Source: Oharaeibacter diazotrophicus
GTDB taxonomy: Bacteria; Pseudomonadota; Alphaproteobacteria; Rhizobiales; Pleomorphomonadaceae
DNA: 64,000 nt
NCBI RefSeq assembly: GCF_004362745.1
Contig: NZ_SNXY01000009.1
Span: forward strand, 124,001 to 188,000
Direction: 5' to 3'
Made by a program: the position numbers and the translations under genes. Positions within the stretch are counted from its first letter, which is position 1. Each line of letters starts with the position of its first letter. The notes beneath the pieces are model-generated. The model had not been told where the DNA came from, ran no database searches, and worked only from the letters and a program-made list of their open reading frames with translations. This document shows, in pieces, positions 27,642 to 37,385 of this stretch.

Positions 27642-29180
27642 TCAGGCCTTGTCGAGCGGCAGGGCGACAAAGCGGAGGTTGTCGCCGGTGCGCACGCGCA
27701 GCAGCACCGCCTTGCGGCCCTCCTCGGCGGCCTTGCGCAGGCCGGCCTGGACCTCCGCCGGCTTCGAGACCGCGTGGCCCGCGACCTCGAGGATGACGTC
27801 GCCCTGGCGCAGGCCCTTGTCGGCCGCCTTGCCCTCGGGGTCGAGGCGGGTGACCACCACGCCCTCGTCGCCGGCCCCCGCCTGCGCCGCCGGGGCGAGC
27901 GACAGGCCGAGGTCCTTCAGCGTCGTCGGTTCGGCCTTGCCGGAGCTCTCGGCGGCGGCGACTTTCTGCTCGTCCGGCAGCTGGCCGAGTTCGACCTTGA
28001 CCTCCTTCTTCTCGCCGTTGCGGAACACGGTGACGTCGACCGTGGTCTCCGGCGGATAGGCGGCGATGCGGCGGGCGAGGTCGCGGGCGTCGTTCACCGC
28101 CTCGCCGTTGACCGCGACGATGGCGTCGCCGGCCTTGATGCCGGCCTTCTCGGCGGGCGAGCCGTCCTGCGGCTCGGTGACCAGGGCGCCCTTGGCGGCG
28201 TCGAGGCCGATCGAGGCGGCGAGGTCCTCGGTCACCGGCTGGATCTGCACGCCGAGCCAGCCGCGCACCACCTTGCCGTCGTCCATCAGGTCCTTGACCA
28301 CGGTCTCGACCGTGCGGGCCGGGATGGCGAAGCCGATGCCGACCGAGCCGCCCGACGGCGAGTAGATCGCCGTGTTGACGCCGATCACCTCGCCGGCGAG
28401 GTTGAAGGCCGGGCCGCCGGAGTTGCCCTTGTTGATCGGGGCGTCGATCTGGATGAAGTCGTCGTAGGGGCCGGCGCCGATGTCGCGGCCGCGGGCCGAG
28501 ACGATGCCGGCGGTGACCGTGCCGCCGAGGCCGAACGGGTTGCCGATCGCCACCACCCAGTCGCCGACGCGGCTGTCGCCGGCCGAGAAGGAGACGTGCG
28601 GCAGGTCCTTGCCGTCCTTGACCTTGACGAGGGCGATGTCGGTCTTCGGGTCGGTGCCGATCACGTCGGCCTTGAGCTCGCGGCCGTCGGTGGTGACCAC
28701 CGTGACCTCCTCGGCGTTCTCGACGACGTGGTTGTTGGTCACCACGTAGCCGTCGGCCGAGATGAAGAAGCCCGAGCCCTGGGCCATGCCGTAGCGGTGC
28801 GGCTGCTCGCCGCCGCGACCGCCGCCGCCGGGCATGCCCGGCATCGGCTGGCCGAAGCGCTTGAAGAAGTCGTAGAGCGGGCTGTCCTCGGGGATGTTCG
28901 GGATGCCCTGGTCGTCGGCTTGGGCGACCTCGTCGGTCTTGACCCGGATCGAGACCACGGCCGGCGTGACGCGGGAGACGACGTCGGCGAAGGAGAAGGG
29001 CTGGGCGGCCTGCGCGGAGACGGGCGGCGCGCTGAGGTTCTGCGCCACCGCGCTCGAACCGGAGAACACCACGCTCTCGCCGGCGACGATGCCGCCGAGG
29101 GCGAGGGCGAAGACGCTGCCGAGCAGCAGGCTCTTCACGCGCGGGGAGCGGCCGGGGCGGGAGTTGCGATCAGACGACAT
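27642..29180 (-). CDS. degP: Do/DegP-family periplasmic serine endoprotease
   Basis: 512 residues. An N-terminal signal/anchor segment (VKSLLLGSVFALALGGIVAG) is followed by a trypsin-like domain with the full triad His151 (VTNNHVV), Asp181 (PKTDIALVKV) and Ser254 (NKGNSGGPAF). Two PDZ domains follow (about 270-385 and 410-510), with WLGVQIQPVTEDLAASIGL and KGLRQGDVILEVAG. A flexible Met/Gly/Pro-rich loop (MPGMPGGGGRGGEQP) sits before the His, as in other Rhizobiales DegP proteins. It degrades or refolds damaged envelope proteins. The two-component genes downstream may regulate it. Confidence 0.95.
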   Translation of the reverse strand: MSSDRNSRPGRSPRVKSLLLGSVFALALGGIVAGESVVFSGSSAVAQNLSAPPVSAQAAQPFSFADVVSRVTPAVVSIRVKTDEVAQADDQGIPNIPEDSPLYDFFKRFGQPMPGMPGGGGRGGEQPHRYGMAQGSGFFISADGYVVTNNHVVENAEEVTVVTTDGRELKADVIGTDPKTDIALVKVKDGKDLPHVSFSAGDSRVGDWVVAIGNPFGLGGTVTAGIVSARGRDIGAGPYDDFIQIDAPINKGNSGGPAFNLAGEVIGVNTAIYSPSGGSVGIGFAIPARTVETVVKDLMDDGKVVRGWLGVQIQPVTEDLAASIGLDAAKGALVTEPQDGSPAEKAGIKAGDAIVAVNGEAVNDARDLARRIAAYPPETTVDVTVFRNGEKKEVKVELGQLPDEQKVAAAESSGKAEPTTLKDLGLSLAPAAQAGAGDEGVVVTRLDPEGKAADKGLRQGDVILEVAGHAVSKPAEVQAGLRKAAEEGRKAVLLRVRTGDNLRFVALPLDKA

Positions 29181-29326
29181 GATGGTCCAGGGCTCCGTTG
29201 TCTTCCTCGGAACGGCCGCGTCGGAGGCGGCGTCCGTCGAGGAGGAATATGGGCCCCGGAACCTGACGGGCGAATGGCCCGGCGATTAAATCGGCGTAAG
29301 TCTGCGGCCGAAATCGTGGCGAGAAA

Positions 29327-29821
29327 TCAGGGCTTTGCCGCGTTTTCGCCACGATCGGCGATCGCCCGCAGCGCGCGCTCCTCCTCGGCGGTCAGCCGGT
29401 CCTCGACCGCGCCGCCCTCGGCCTTGCGCCGACGCCAGCCGATCCAGGCGGCGAGGCCGCCGACCACCAGCAACGCCGGCGGCGTCACCCAGATCACCCA
29501 GCCCCAGCCGTGCAGGCGGGGCTTCAGCAGCACGAACTCGCCGTAGCGGGCGACCAGGAAGTCCATCACCTCCTCGTCGCTGTCGCCGGCGGTGATGCGC
29601 TCGCGCACGAGCACGCGCAGGTCCTTGGCGAGCTGGGCGTCGCTGTCGTCGATCGACTGGTTCTGGCAGACGAGGCAGCGCAGTTCCGCCGAGAGCGCGC
29701 GGGCGCGCGCCTCCAGCGCCGGATCCGCCAGCCGCTCGTCCGGCTGCACGGCGAGGGCGCCGCCGAGGGCGGAAAGCGAGAGCGTGGCGGCGAGCGCCAG
29801 GGTCGCGAGCGGGCGGGCCAT
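29327..29821 (-). CDS. ccmH: Cytochrome c maturation protein CcmH (CycL)
   Basis: 164 residues from ATG 29821, which opens a signal sequence ([24 protein letters not shown]); the longer upstream frame is a shadow of ccmF. The thiol motif LRCLVCQNQ carries Cys49 and Cys52, which reduce apocytochrome for haem attachment. A C-terminal TM ([22 protein letters not shown]) anchors it in the inner membrane. It follows ccmF by five bases in the ccmI-E-F-H operon. Confidence 0.95.
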   Translation of the reverse strand: MARPLATLALAATLSLSALGGALAVQPDERLADPALEARARALSAELRCLVCQNQSIDDSDAQLAKDLRVLVRERITAGDSDEEVMDFLVARYGEFVLLKPRLHGWGWVIWVTPPALLVVGGLAAWIGWRRRKAEGGAVEDRLTAEEERALRAIADRGENAAKP

Positions 29822-29826
29822 CGAGC

Positions 29827-31809
29827 TCACTCCGCCGCGACCGGGCCGGCGGCGCGCGCCGGCTTCGGCGCGCCGACGCGCAGGCGGCGGTCCGACAGCG
29901 ACAGCGCGCCGCCGGCCATCATCACGAGGCCGCCGAGCCAGATCAGCGTCACCAGCGGCTTGTCCCACATCCGCACCACGACGCCCGCCCCGTCCGGCGA
30001 GGGATCGCCGAGGGTGACGTAGAGCTGCGAGAAGCCGTGGGTGCGGATCGCCGCCTCGGTCGTCGGCATCTGCCGCGCCTGATAGAAGCGCTTCTCCGGA
30101 TCCAGCTTGAACACCTCGACTCCGCCGCGCCGGGCGGTCATGTGGACGATCATCGCCTGATAATTCGGGCCGCGGACGTCCTCGCTGCCGTCGTAGGTGA
30201 CCTCGTAGGCGCCGATGGTGGCGCGCTCGCCCGGCTTCATCGACAGGATGGTCTCGCTCTGGAAGGCGCTGACGCCGACGATGCCGGCCAGCGTCACGCC
30301 GAGGCCGGCGTGGGCGAGCGCGGTGCCGAAGGCCGAGCGCGGCAGGCCGACGAGGCGGGCGAAGCCGACGGAGAGGCCGGCGTCCCGGAAGCGGGCGCGG
30401 TGGGCGAGTTCGGCGAAGGCGCCGACGATCAGCCACGCCGACAGGCCGATGCCGATGACGGCGAGCACCGGGCCGCCGCCGGCGAGCCAGAGCGTCGCGA
30501 GCGCGGCCACCAGCGCCGCGCCGAAGGCGGCCCACAGGCGCTGCGTCGCCGCCAGCAGGTCGCCGCGCTTCCAGGCCAGCATCGGGCCGAAGGGCACGGC
30601 GATCAGCAACGGCAGCATCAGCGGGCCGAAGGCGAGGTTGAAGAAGGGCGCGCCGACCGAGACCTTGCCGCCGGTGGTCGCCTCGAGCAGCAGCGGGTAG
30701 AGCGTGCCGACCAGCACGGTCGCGGTCGCGGCGGTCAGCACGATGTTGTTCAACACCAGCGCACCCTCGCGGCTCACCGGGGCGAACAGGCCGCCCTGGG
30801 CGAGCGTCCCGGCGCGCCACGCGAACAGCGCGAGACCGCCGCCGATGAAGACGCAGAGGATGCCGAGGATGAAGACGCCGCGCGCCGGGTCGGTGGCGAA
30901 GGCGTGCACCGAGGTCAGTACGCCGGAGCGGACCAGGAAGGTGCCGAGAAGCGACAGCGAGAAGGTCAGGATGGCGAGCAGCACCGTCCAGACCTTGAGC
31001 GCGTTGCGCTTCTCCATTACCAGCGCCGAATGCAGGAGCGCGGTGCCGGCGAGCCAGGGCATGAACGAGGCGTTCTCGACCGGGTCCCAGAACCACCAGC
31101 CACCCCAGCCGAGCTCATAATAGGCCCAGTAGGAGCCCATGGCGATGCCGGCGGTCAGGAACACCCAGGCCGCCAGCGTCCACGGCCGCACCCAGCGCGC
31201 CCAGGCGGCGTCGATCCGGCCCTCGATCAGGGCGGCGACGGCGAAAGCGAAGGAGATCGAGAAGCCGACGTAGCCGAGGTAGAGCAGCGGCGGATGGATC
31301 GCGAGGCCGACGTCCTGCAGCACCGGGTTGAGGTCCTGGCCCTGGAACGGGGCCGGATCGAGCCGCAGGAACGGGTTGGACGTCACCAGGATGAAGGCGA
31401 GGAAGGCGGTGGTGATCCAGCCCTGGACGCCGATCACGTTGGCCTTCAGCGTCGCCGGCAGGTTACCGCCGAAGGCGGCGACCGCGGCGCCGAACAGGGC
31501 CAGGATCAGCACCCAGAGCAGCATCGAGCCCTCGTGGTTGCCCCAGAGCCCGGTCAGCTTGTAGAGCGTCGGCTTCAGCGAGTGGGAGTTCTCGTAGACG
31601 TTGGCGACCGAGAAGTCCGAGGTCATGTAGGCGTGCGCCAGAGCCGCGAAGGCGAGGCCGATCAGCACGAATTCCGCCAGCGCGAGGCTGGGGCCGACCC
31701 GCATCAGGGCGTCGTCGCGGCGGGCGGCGCCGAGCACCGGCACCACCGACTGCAGGATGGCCAGCGCCAGCGCGAGCACCAGCGCGAAATGTCCGAGTTC
31801 CGCGATCAT
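29827..31809 (-). CDS. ccmF: Haem lyase subunit CcmF (CycK)
   Basis: 660 residues from ATG 31809 ([16 protein letters not shown]), SD GGAGG nine bases upstream; the upstream ATG at 31827 adds only six residues. It is highly hydrophobic, with about 14-15 TM helices. The WWD haem-handling motif is in [19 protein letters not shown], and family histidines are visible in [11 protein letters not shown] and [17 protein letters not shown]. CcmF receives haem from holo-CcmE and, with CcmH and CcmI, ligates it to apocytochrome c. Confidence 0.97.
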   Translation of the reverse strand: MIAELGHFALVLALALAILQSVVPVLGAARRDDALMRVGPSLALAEFVLIGLAFAALAHAYMTSDFSVANVYENSHSLKPTLYKLTGLWGNHEGSMLLWVLILALFGAAVAAFGGNLPATLKANVIGVQGWITTAFLAFILVTSNPFLRLDPAPFQGQDLNPVLQDVGLAIHPPLLYLGYVGFSISFAFAVAALIEGRIDAAWARWVRPWTLAAWVFLTAGIAMGSYWAYYELGWGGWWFWDPVENASFMPWLAGTALLHSALVMEKRNALKVWTVLLAILTFSLSLLGTFLVRSGVLTSVHAFATDPARGVFILGILCVFIGGGLALFAWRAGTLAQGGLFAPVSREGALVLNNIVLTAATATVLVGTLYPLLLEATTGGKVSVGAPFFNLAFGPLMLPLLIAVPFGPMLAWKRGDLLAATQRLWAAFGAALVAALATLWLAGGGPVLAVIGIGLSAWLIVGAFAELAHRARFRDAGLSVGFARLVGLPRSAFGTALAHAGLGVTLAGIVGVSAFQSETILSMKPGERATIGAYEVTYDGSEDVRGPNYQAMIVHMTARRGGVEVFKLDPEKRFYQARQMPTTEAAIRTHGFSQLYVTLGDPSPDGAGVVVRMWDKPLVTLIWLGGLVMMAGGALSLSDRRLRVGAPKPARAAGPVAAE

Positions 31810-31834
31810 CGCCGTCGTCCTCCCCACCGGCCGG

Positions 31835-32338
31835 TCAATTGGTGGCGGACGTCGTCGCCGCCGGCGCCGCGCCCCTGACCGGGGCGCCGCCTTCGGCGCC
31901 CTCCTGCCAGACGCCCTGCGCCTTCAGGCTGTCGACGACCTCCTTCGGCATGTAGTTCTCGTCGTGCTTGGCGAGCACGGTGTCGGCGGCGAAGCGGCCG
32001 TCGGGGCCGAGCGCGCCTTCCGCCACCACGCCCTGGCCCTCGCGGAACAGGTCCGGCAACAGGCCGGTATAGGTGACGGCGACGTCGTTGACCGTGTCGG
32101 TGACGGCGAAGCTCACCGTCGCGCCGCCGTTCGCCTTGACCACCGAGCCTTCCTTGACGAGGCCGCCGATCCGGAGCCGCCGGCCCGGCTCGACCGTGCC
32201 CTCGGCGATCTCGGTCGGGGTCTTGAACAGGGCGATCTGGCCGCTGAGGCCGTAGAGGGTCAGCCCCACCGCCACCGCGAGCACGCTGCCCGCGACCGCG
32301 ATCAGCACCAGTCTCCGCTGCTTGCGCGTCATCGCCAT
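31835..32338 (-). CDS. ccmE: Haem chaperone CcmE (CycJ)
   Basis: 167 residues with an N-terminal membrane anchor (LVLIAVAGSVLAVAVGLTLYG) and a periplasmic OB-fold (LRIGGLVKEGSVVK, VTYTGLLPDLFREGQGVVAEG). The haem is bound covalently through His125 in LAKHDENYMP, with Tyr129 as ligand. The tail is Ala/Thr-rich. It carries haem from CcmC/CcmABD to CcmF. It lies between ccmI and ccmF. Confidence 0.96.
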   Translation of the reverse strand: MAMTRKQRRLVLIAVAGSVLAVAVGLTLYGLSGQIALFKTPTEIAEGTVEPGRRLRIGGLVKEGSVVKANGGATVSFAVTDTVNDVAVTYTGLLPDLFREGQGVVAEGALGPDGRFAADTVLAKHDENYMPKEVVDSLKAQGVWQEGAEGGAPVRGAAPAATTSATN

Positions 32339-32369
32339 TCCCGTCCGTCCCGCCTCGTGGACACCCAGC

Positions 32370-33536
32370 CTAGCCGGAGACGCCGGCCTCGCTCGCCACC
32401 GCCTCGATGCCTTCGAGCACCGCCGCGTCGCCGGCGAAGGTCTCCTTCGCCTTGGCGTAGGCCGCCTTTGCGTCGGCGGTGCGGCCGAGCACGGCGTAGG
32501 CGCGGATCAGGCGCTGCCAGCCCTCGGCGTCCTTCGGATCGGCGGCGAGCCGGTCGGCGAGGCGCTGCACCATGCCCTGGATCATCTGCTGGCGGTCGCC
32601 CTCCGACATGCCCGCGGCGGCGGCGACGTCGCCGGCGTCCGGACCGGGCGCGGCGGCGACCGGCGGCGCCATCGCCGGCAGCGTCGCAGGCTCGGGCGTG
32701 TCCTTCGGCCGGCCGAGGGCGGCGAGCAACTCGCCGCGGCGGGCGCGCACCTCCGGCAGCCACGGCGCGTCGGCGGGCGAGCGCGCCATCAACGCCTCGA
32801 AGGCGGCGAGCGCCTCGTCGTTGCGGCCGGCCTGCTTCAGGCCGAGGGCGCGGTAGTAGAGCGATTTCGGCCGGTCGCCGTCGGCGGCGACCACGGCGTC
32901 GAAGGCGGCCTGCGCCTCTTCGGTGACGATGCCCTGGTTGGCCGCCACCAGCGCCTCGCCGAGGCTCTCGCGGGTGTCGACGTCGTCGGCGCCGAGCGCG
33001 GTCGCCTTGCCCCAGGCGGCGGCGGCGTCGGCGTAGCGGCCCATGCGCATGTAGATCGGCGCGACCACCAGCCAGCCGCGGACGTCGCCGGGGTTCTGCT
33101 CGAGGTGCGCCTCGACCTGCGCCACCATTGCAGAGACGTCGTGCTCGCCGTTGGAGGCGGCGAGGCGGGCCTCGAGCGGCTGGTCCGGCATCTCCGGCGA
33201 GCCGACGGCGAGATAGAGCCCGAGGGCGGCGAGCGGCACGAACAGCACGCTCGCCACCGCGACCGGACGGGCGAGGCTGCGGCTGCTCCCGGCGGCCGCC
33301 TTCAGGGCCGCGTCGGCGCGCAGCAGGCGGCGGGCGATCTCGGTGCGGGCGGCCTCGGCCTCGCCCTCCCCGATCAGCCCGCGGGCGCGGTCGCGGTCGA
33401 GTTCGGCGAGCTGGTCGCGGTAGACGGCGAGGTCGTGCTCGGCTTCCGGGGCCGCGGACCGGCCCCGGGCCAGCGGCAGCAGCACCGCGAGGACGGCCGC
33501 GAAGGTGAGGACGGCGAAGGCGATCCAGAGCAGCAT
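32370..33536 (-). CDS. ccmI: Cytochrome c maturation protein CcmI (CycH), TPR apocytochrome chaperone
   Basis: 388 residues from ATG 33536 (MLLWIAFAVLTFAAVL). Two N-terminal TM segments (about 1-20 and 90-115) flank a cytoplasmic leucine-rich loop (AVYRDQLAELDRDRARGLIG). The periplasmic C-terminal part has TPR units (PIYMRMGRYADAAAAWGKATAL, SLYYRALGLKQAGRNDEALAAFEAL, and RLIRAYAVLGRTADAKAAYAKA). It presents apocytochrome c to the CcmF/CcmH lyase. It is the first gene of the ccmIEFH operon. Confidence 0.94.
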   Translation of the reverse strand: MLLWIAFAVLTFAAVLAVLLPLARGRSAAPEAEHDLAVYRDQLAELDRDRARGLIGEGEAEAARTEIARRLLRADAALKAAAGSSRSLARPVAVASVLFVPLAALGLYLAVGSPEMPDQPLEARLAASNGEHDVSAMVAQVEAHLEQNPGDVRGWLVVAPIYMRMGRYADAAAAWGKATALGADDVDTRESLGEALVAANQGIVTEEAQAAFDAVVAADGDRPKSLYYRALGLKQAGRNDEALAAFEALMARSPADAPWLPEVRARRGELLAALGRPKDTPEPATLPAMAPPVAAAPGPDAGDVAAAAGMSEGDRQQMIQGMVQRLADRLAADPKDAEGWQRLIRAYAVLGRTADAKAAYAKAKETFAGDAAVLEGIEAVASEAGVSG

Positions 33537-33684
33537 CGGAGACCACGTGTCGTGGGGCCCGACCACGCCAAGCCCGGCACCCACATAAGGCACCTTGGAA
33601 CGTTTCTCAACGACGGCGGCCCATACGTCGCAGTCCGAACGCCAAATCCGCCGACGGATCGGGAGGCCCGTGCTTGGCGTCCGG

Positions 33685-35184
33685 TCAGGGCGTGCCGACG
33701 CGGCCGAGGGCGATGTCGCGCGACTTGCGCAACAGCACGGCATATTCCTCGCCGTGGGCGAGTTCGGCCATCTTCAGCAGGCTGTCGCTGAGTTGCGTCA
33801 ACGCGGCGCGGCGCTCGCCGCGCGCCTTGCGCAGCCGTTCGATGATCTCGCGGCCGTAGACGTCGATCGCCTGGTCGATCGAGGCGCCGAGCCGGGCGAC
33901 CAGTTCGTTGACCGCCAGCGCCTCCTTGTGACGTCGTGCCGCGGTGAAGACGGCGACGACGCGCACCGCGTCGTCGGCGTCCGCCGGCGCCGGATCGACG
34001 TCCGGGGCCGGCCGCAGCGCGGTGCGCAGCACCGGCAGGGCGTCGTCGAGCAGGCGGCCGATCAGCTGCGACATCGTCCGCCGGAGGTCGACGAGGCGGG
34101 TCCGCCAGCGCGAATCGTTGTGCACCAGCACCACCGTGGTCGCCCCGCGCACCACCTCGTGGAAGCGGCGGAACTCGCCGACGAGGTCGGCGAGGTCGGC
34201 GCGCTCGGCCCACAACGTCTCGAAGCGCAGGATGGCGCGCTCGCCGACGCCGAGGCCGACGTCGACGAAGTCGGCCGCCGGGGTGTCGCGAATGTCGGCG
34301 ACGTCGTCGGAGCCGGCGGCGAGCACGGCGATGCGGAACAGCGTCGCCGGCGTGGCGACGCGGCCGGCGACCGCCGCCGCCAGCCACGGCGCGTCGTCGG
34401 GGCAGGCGTCGAGGTGGGCCGCGATCGGTTCGGCGGCGAGCTTCTCGGCGATCTCGGTGGCGCCGATCGTCGCCGGCAGGCGGCCGAGGATGCGCTCCAG
34501 CCGCGGCAGGCGGTCGCGCAGCGCCAGCATGTCGACGAGGTCCTCGTAGGCGGCGTCGCCGCCGAGGCGCATGGCGAGGCGCATGCGCGCCTTCGGATCG
34601 TCGCGGCCGTCGCGGATCCGGCGCTGCAGTTCCGCGAAAGTCGTCCCGCGCATGGTGGCGACCGCGGCCTCGAGCTCCGAGGCCGTGGCGTGGGCCCCCG
34701 CGAGCGCCGCGCCGGTCCACGGCACCAGCGCCTCGCCGATGATCTCGCGCTCGGCGAGGGTCCACAGCGGCTCCAGCGTCTCGCGGCAGATCCAGCCGGG
34801 CTGTTTGACCGCGGTGCGCTCGTCGATCAGGTAAGGCGCGAACGGTACGAAGAAGCGTTCGCGCGGCTCGGCCAGCGGCCCGCGCGGCTCGGGCGCCGGT
34901 GGAGCGGGAGCGGCGACCGGCGCGGCGGCGGCCGGGGCCTGGACCGCGGCGGTCGCGGCCGCCTGGAGGGCGGCGACGACGCCGCGCGGCACGATCGCGC
35001 CGTAGGACGACGCGGCCGGCTGAGCGGGCGCGACGGTGCGGGCCGCCTCGGCGAGCAGACGCAACTCGGGGTCGGCGTCGGCGCCGGTGGTCTCGAGCCG
35101 GCGCAGCAGCATCTCCCGCGCGGCGGGCGAGAGCCCGGCGAGGTAGGAGGCCACCTTCTCCCGCTTGAGACTGTCGGCGGTCAT
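33685..35184 (-). CDS. Conserved hypothetical protein, alpha-helical, 499 residues
   Basis: No domain is recognised with confidence. Residues about 52-100 are a low-complexity Ala/Pro linker. The rest is rich in helices with Leu/Ala/Arg repeats reminiscent of HEAT-like repeats (LEPLWTLAEREIIGEALVPW, ARMRLAMRLGGDAAYEDLVD, PWLAAAVAGRVATPATLFRIA). The C-terminal part includes WRTRLVDLRRTMSQLIGRLL and ALAVNELVARLGASIDQAID. No signal peptide or TM is seen, so it is probably cytoplasmic. It is monocistronic, with no helpful neighbours. Confidence 0.75.
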   Translation of the reverse strand: MTADSLKREKVASYLAGLSPAAREMLLRRLETTGADADPELRLLAEAARTVAPAQPAASSYGAIVPRGVVAALQAAATAAVQAPAAAAPVAAPAPPAPEPRGPLAEPRERFFVPFAPYLIDERTAVKQPGWICRETLEPLWTLAEREIIGEALVPWTGAALAGAHATASELEAAVATMRGTTFAELQRRIRDGRDDPKARMRLAMRLGGDAAYEDLVDMLALRDRLPRLERILGRLPATIGATEIAEKLAAEPIAAHLDACPDDAPWLAAAVAGRVATPATLFRIAVLAAGSDDVADIRDTPAADFVDVGLGVGERAILRFETLWAERADLADLVGEFRRFHEVVRGATTVVLVHNDSRWRTRLVDLRRTMSQLIGRLLDDALPVLRTALRPAPDVDPAPADADDAVRVVAVFTAARRHKEALAVNELVARLGASIDQAIDVYGREIIERLRKARGERRAALTQLSDSLLKMAELAHGEEYAVLLRKSRDIALGRVGTP

Positions 35185-35296
35185 CGTCCGGACGCCTCGT
35201 CGACTACAAGAACTGCGCGTCCAGAGAATTTGCCATCGAATTGGTTGACGGTGTGTGATCGACGTCGTCGAAGCCGACGCGTCGCCGCAACCGAAG

Positions 35297-35337
35297 CGAA
35301 ACGGCCGGGGACGCCACCCGCGTCCCCGGCCGTTTCG
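35297..35337 (-). terminator. Strong intrinsic-type hairpin after the glycine-zipper lipoprotein gene
   Basis: A perfect 17 bp stem (core AAACGGCCGGGGACG / CGTCCCCGGCCGTTT) with a 7 base loop lies 25 bp downstream of the lipoprotein stop. The 3' arm ends in GTTTCG, giving only a short U-run. It is also downstream of no plus-strand gene. Confidence 0.65.
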
Positions 35338-35361
35338 GTGTCCCGTCCCCGTCGGCGGCGG

Positions 35362-35829
35362 TCAGTCGACCGGGCGCCAGGTGCCGTCGGGGTTGCGGCA
35401 GGCGGTGCCGCGGGCGGTCTGCGGGCGACCGTCGATGTAGACGGTGCTGGTGTACTGGCGGCAGACCTGACGGTTGACCTCGAAGGGCGCGCCCGGGCGG
35501 ATCTCGCCGTAGCGGCCGGACTGCGGGTTCGACCAGTTCTGGGCGTAGCCGGACTCGAACGCCTGCGACTGCGCATAGTAGTAGTACTGACGATCCTGCT
35601 CGTCCATCTGGGCGCCGATCTGGTTGCCGAGGAAGCCGCCGATCAGCGCGCCGGCGGCGATCGCCGCCACCTTGCCCGAGCCCTGACCGAAGGCCGAGCC
35701 GATCGCGGCGCCGCCCACGGCGCCGGCGAGCGTGCCGAGCGTCGCCTTCTGCCCGACCGTCGGATCGGAGGCGCAACCGGCCAGCATGGTCGCGACCATC
35801 CCGGCCACCGCAATCTTCTTGAACGACAT
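35362..35829 (-). CDS. Glycine-zipper (2TM) outer-membrane lipoprotein, 17 kDa surface-antigen-like
   Basis: 155 residues. The lipobox LAGC places the lipidated residue at Cys19. A glycine-zipper segment follows (LGTLAGAVGGAAIGSAFGQ, VAAIAAGALIGGFLGNQIGAQMD), the Gly-zipper_2TM pattern of rickettsial 17 kDa antigen relatives. The C-terminal half has a Tyr/Gln-rich stretch and a small domain with two cysteines (QVCRQYTSTVYIDG and GTACRNPDGTWRPV). The likely location is the outer membrane inner leaflet, with a role in envelope integrity. The gene is monocistronic and followed by a strong hairpin. Confidence 0.88.
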   Translation of the reverse strand: MSFKKIAVAGMVATMLAGCASDPTVGQKATLGTLAGAVGGAAIGSAFGQGSGKVAAIAAGALIGGFLGNQIGAQMDEQDRQYYYYAQSQAFESGYAQNWSNPQSGRYGEIRPGAPFEVNRQVCRQYTSTVYIDGRPQTARGTACRNPDGTWRPVD

Positions 35830-35977
35830 CGTCTCCCGTCTCCCTCAGGTTCCGACCACCGGCGGCCGCCATCGGCGTCCTTGCACCGGCCTTGGAACAA
35901 ATTCGACCGTGTTCGGTTCCTTGGCCGTCGATGATGGCCGAAATAGGAAGGTTCCGCCAAGCCCGCCGTCGGTCGGA

Positions 35978-37384
35978 TCAACTCTGCGGCAGGCGCACGG
36001 CCACCGCCAATCCTCCCAGCTCCGAGCGGCCGAGCATCATCGTGCCGCCGTAGGCCTCGACGATCTCGTCGGCGATGGCGAGGCCGAGGCCGGAGCCCGG
36101 CACGGTCTCGTCGAGGCGGCGGCCGCGGCCGAGCACTTCGGCGTAGCGCGTCTCGGGAACGCCGGGGCCGTCGTCCTCCACCGTCACCGTCACCATCGGC
36201 CGCGCCGCCAACGCGTCGGTCTCGCCGCGGGCGGCGACGCGGACGCGGCCGCGGCCGTATTTGCAGGCGTTGTCCATCAGGTTGCCGACGACGTCCTCGA
36301 GGTCGCGCCGCTCGATGCGCGCGCGCAGCGCCGGCGGCGCCGTCACGACGATGTCGACGGCGCGGTCGGCGTGGGCGCGGCGCAGCACGTTGGCGAGGCC
36401 CTCGAGCGACCGACCGAGGTCGGCGGCGGCGCCGACGACGCGGCGCTCGGCGGCGACGCGGGCGCGGTCGAGGTGGCGGTCGACCTGGGCGCGCATCAGT
36501 TGGACCTGCTCGACCACCTTGCCGGCGAGCGGCCCGTCCTCGGCGCGCGCCTCGTTCAGCATCACGCTGAGCGGCGTCTTCAGGGCGTGGGCGAGGTTGC
36601 CGACGTGGCCGCGCGCGCGCTCGACCACGGCGACGTTGGTCTCGATCAGCGCGTTGAGCTCCTGGCCGAGCGGGGCGATCTCGCTCGGCAGGTCCGACGG
36701 CAGGCGGGTGTTGCGGCCGGCGCGGATGTCGGCGAGGGCGGCGCGCATGCGTTCGAGCGGCCTGAGGCCGATCCGCACCTGCAGCACCGAGGCGACCAGG
36801 AGACCGGCGGCCAGCACCGCCAGCGTCACGAACACCCGGCGGCCGAAGGCGGCGACGTCGGTGCGGATCTCGTCGGCGTTGCCGGTGACGACCACGTCGT
36901 AACGCCGCTCGCCCACCGTGACGCGCTGCACCGACAGCCGCAGGTCGGCGTCGACCGGGCCGCGCACGAAGGCCGCGGTCGGGGTGCCGTCTGGCGGCGG
37001 CGAGGGCACGTCGAGGAGTTCGCCGTAGAGCGAGCGGCTCGCCGCCACCGTGGTGCCGCTCACCGCGTCGCGGATCATCCAGTACCAGCCGGTCAGCGGC
37101 AGCAGGAAGCGCGGCTCGCCGAGGCTGCCGGGATCGGGCGTTTCGCCGGCCGGGGTCGCGGCGACGCGGCCGGCGATGGTCTTCTGGTAGACCTCGAGGC
37201 GGGCGTCGAAGCCGCGGACGATGTCGGTGCGGTAGAGCTCGGTCAGCACGAGACCGGCGACGGCGAGCGCGATCGCGCTCCACACCGCCGAGACCAGCAT
37301 CAGCCGGAGCGCCAGCGAGCCGCGCGCGGCGACGCCGCGCCGGAGCGGGGCCTTGGCGGGCGCGGCGGCGGGATCGTCGGCCAC
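35978..37384 (-). CDS. feuQ: FeuQ-like sensor histidine kinase
   Basis: 468 residues from GTG 37384, one base after the feuP stop. TM1 is at about residues 28-48 (LMLVSAVWSAIALAVAGLVL), then a periplasmic loop, TM2 at about 188-207, HAMP, the phosphoacceptor His in VGNLAHALKTPLSVMLNEAR, and ATPase boxes NLMDNACKYG, DDGPGVPE and GSGLGLAIADEIVEAYGG. The AHALKTPLSV H-box is typical of the PhoQ/FeuQ group. FeuQ in Sinorhizobium phosphorylates FeuP and is held in check by the periplasmic protein FeuN. Confidence 0.88.
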   Translation of the reverse strand: MADDPAAAPAKAPLRRGVAARGSLALRLMLVSAVWSAIALAVAGLVLTELYRTDIVRGFDARLEVYQKTIAGRVAATPAGETPDPGSLGEPRFLLPLTGWYWMIRDAVSGTTVAASRSLYGELLDVPSPPPDGTPTAAFVRGPVDADLRLSVQRVTVGERRYDVVVTGNADEIRTDVAAFGRRVFVTLAVLAAGLLVASVLQVRIGLRPLERMRAALADIRAGRNTRLPSDLPSEIAPLGQELNALIETNVAVVERARGHVGNLAHALKTPLSVMLNEARAEDGPLAGKVVEQVQLMRAQVDRHLDRARVAAERRVVGAAADLGRSLEGLANVLRRAHADRAVDIVVTAPPALRARIERRDLEDVVGNLMDNACKYGRGRVRVAARGETDALAARPMVTVTVEDDGPGVPETRYAEVLGRGRRLDETVPGSGLGLAIADEIVEAYGGTMMLGRSELGGLAVAVRLPQS

Positions 37385-37385
37385 G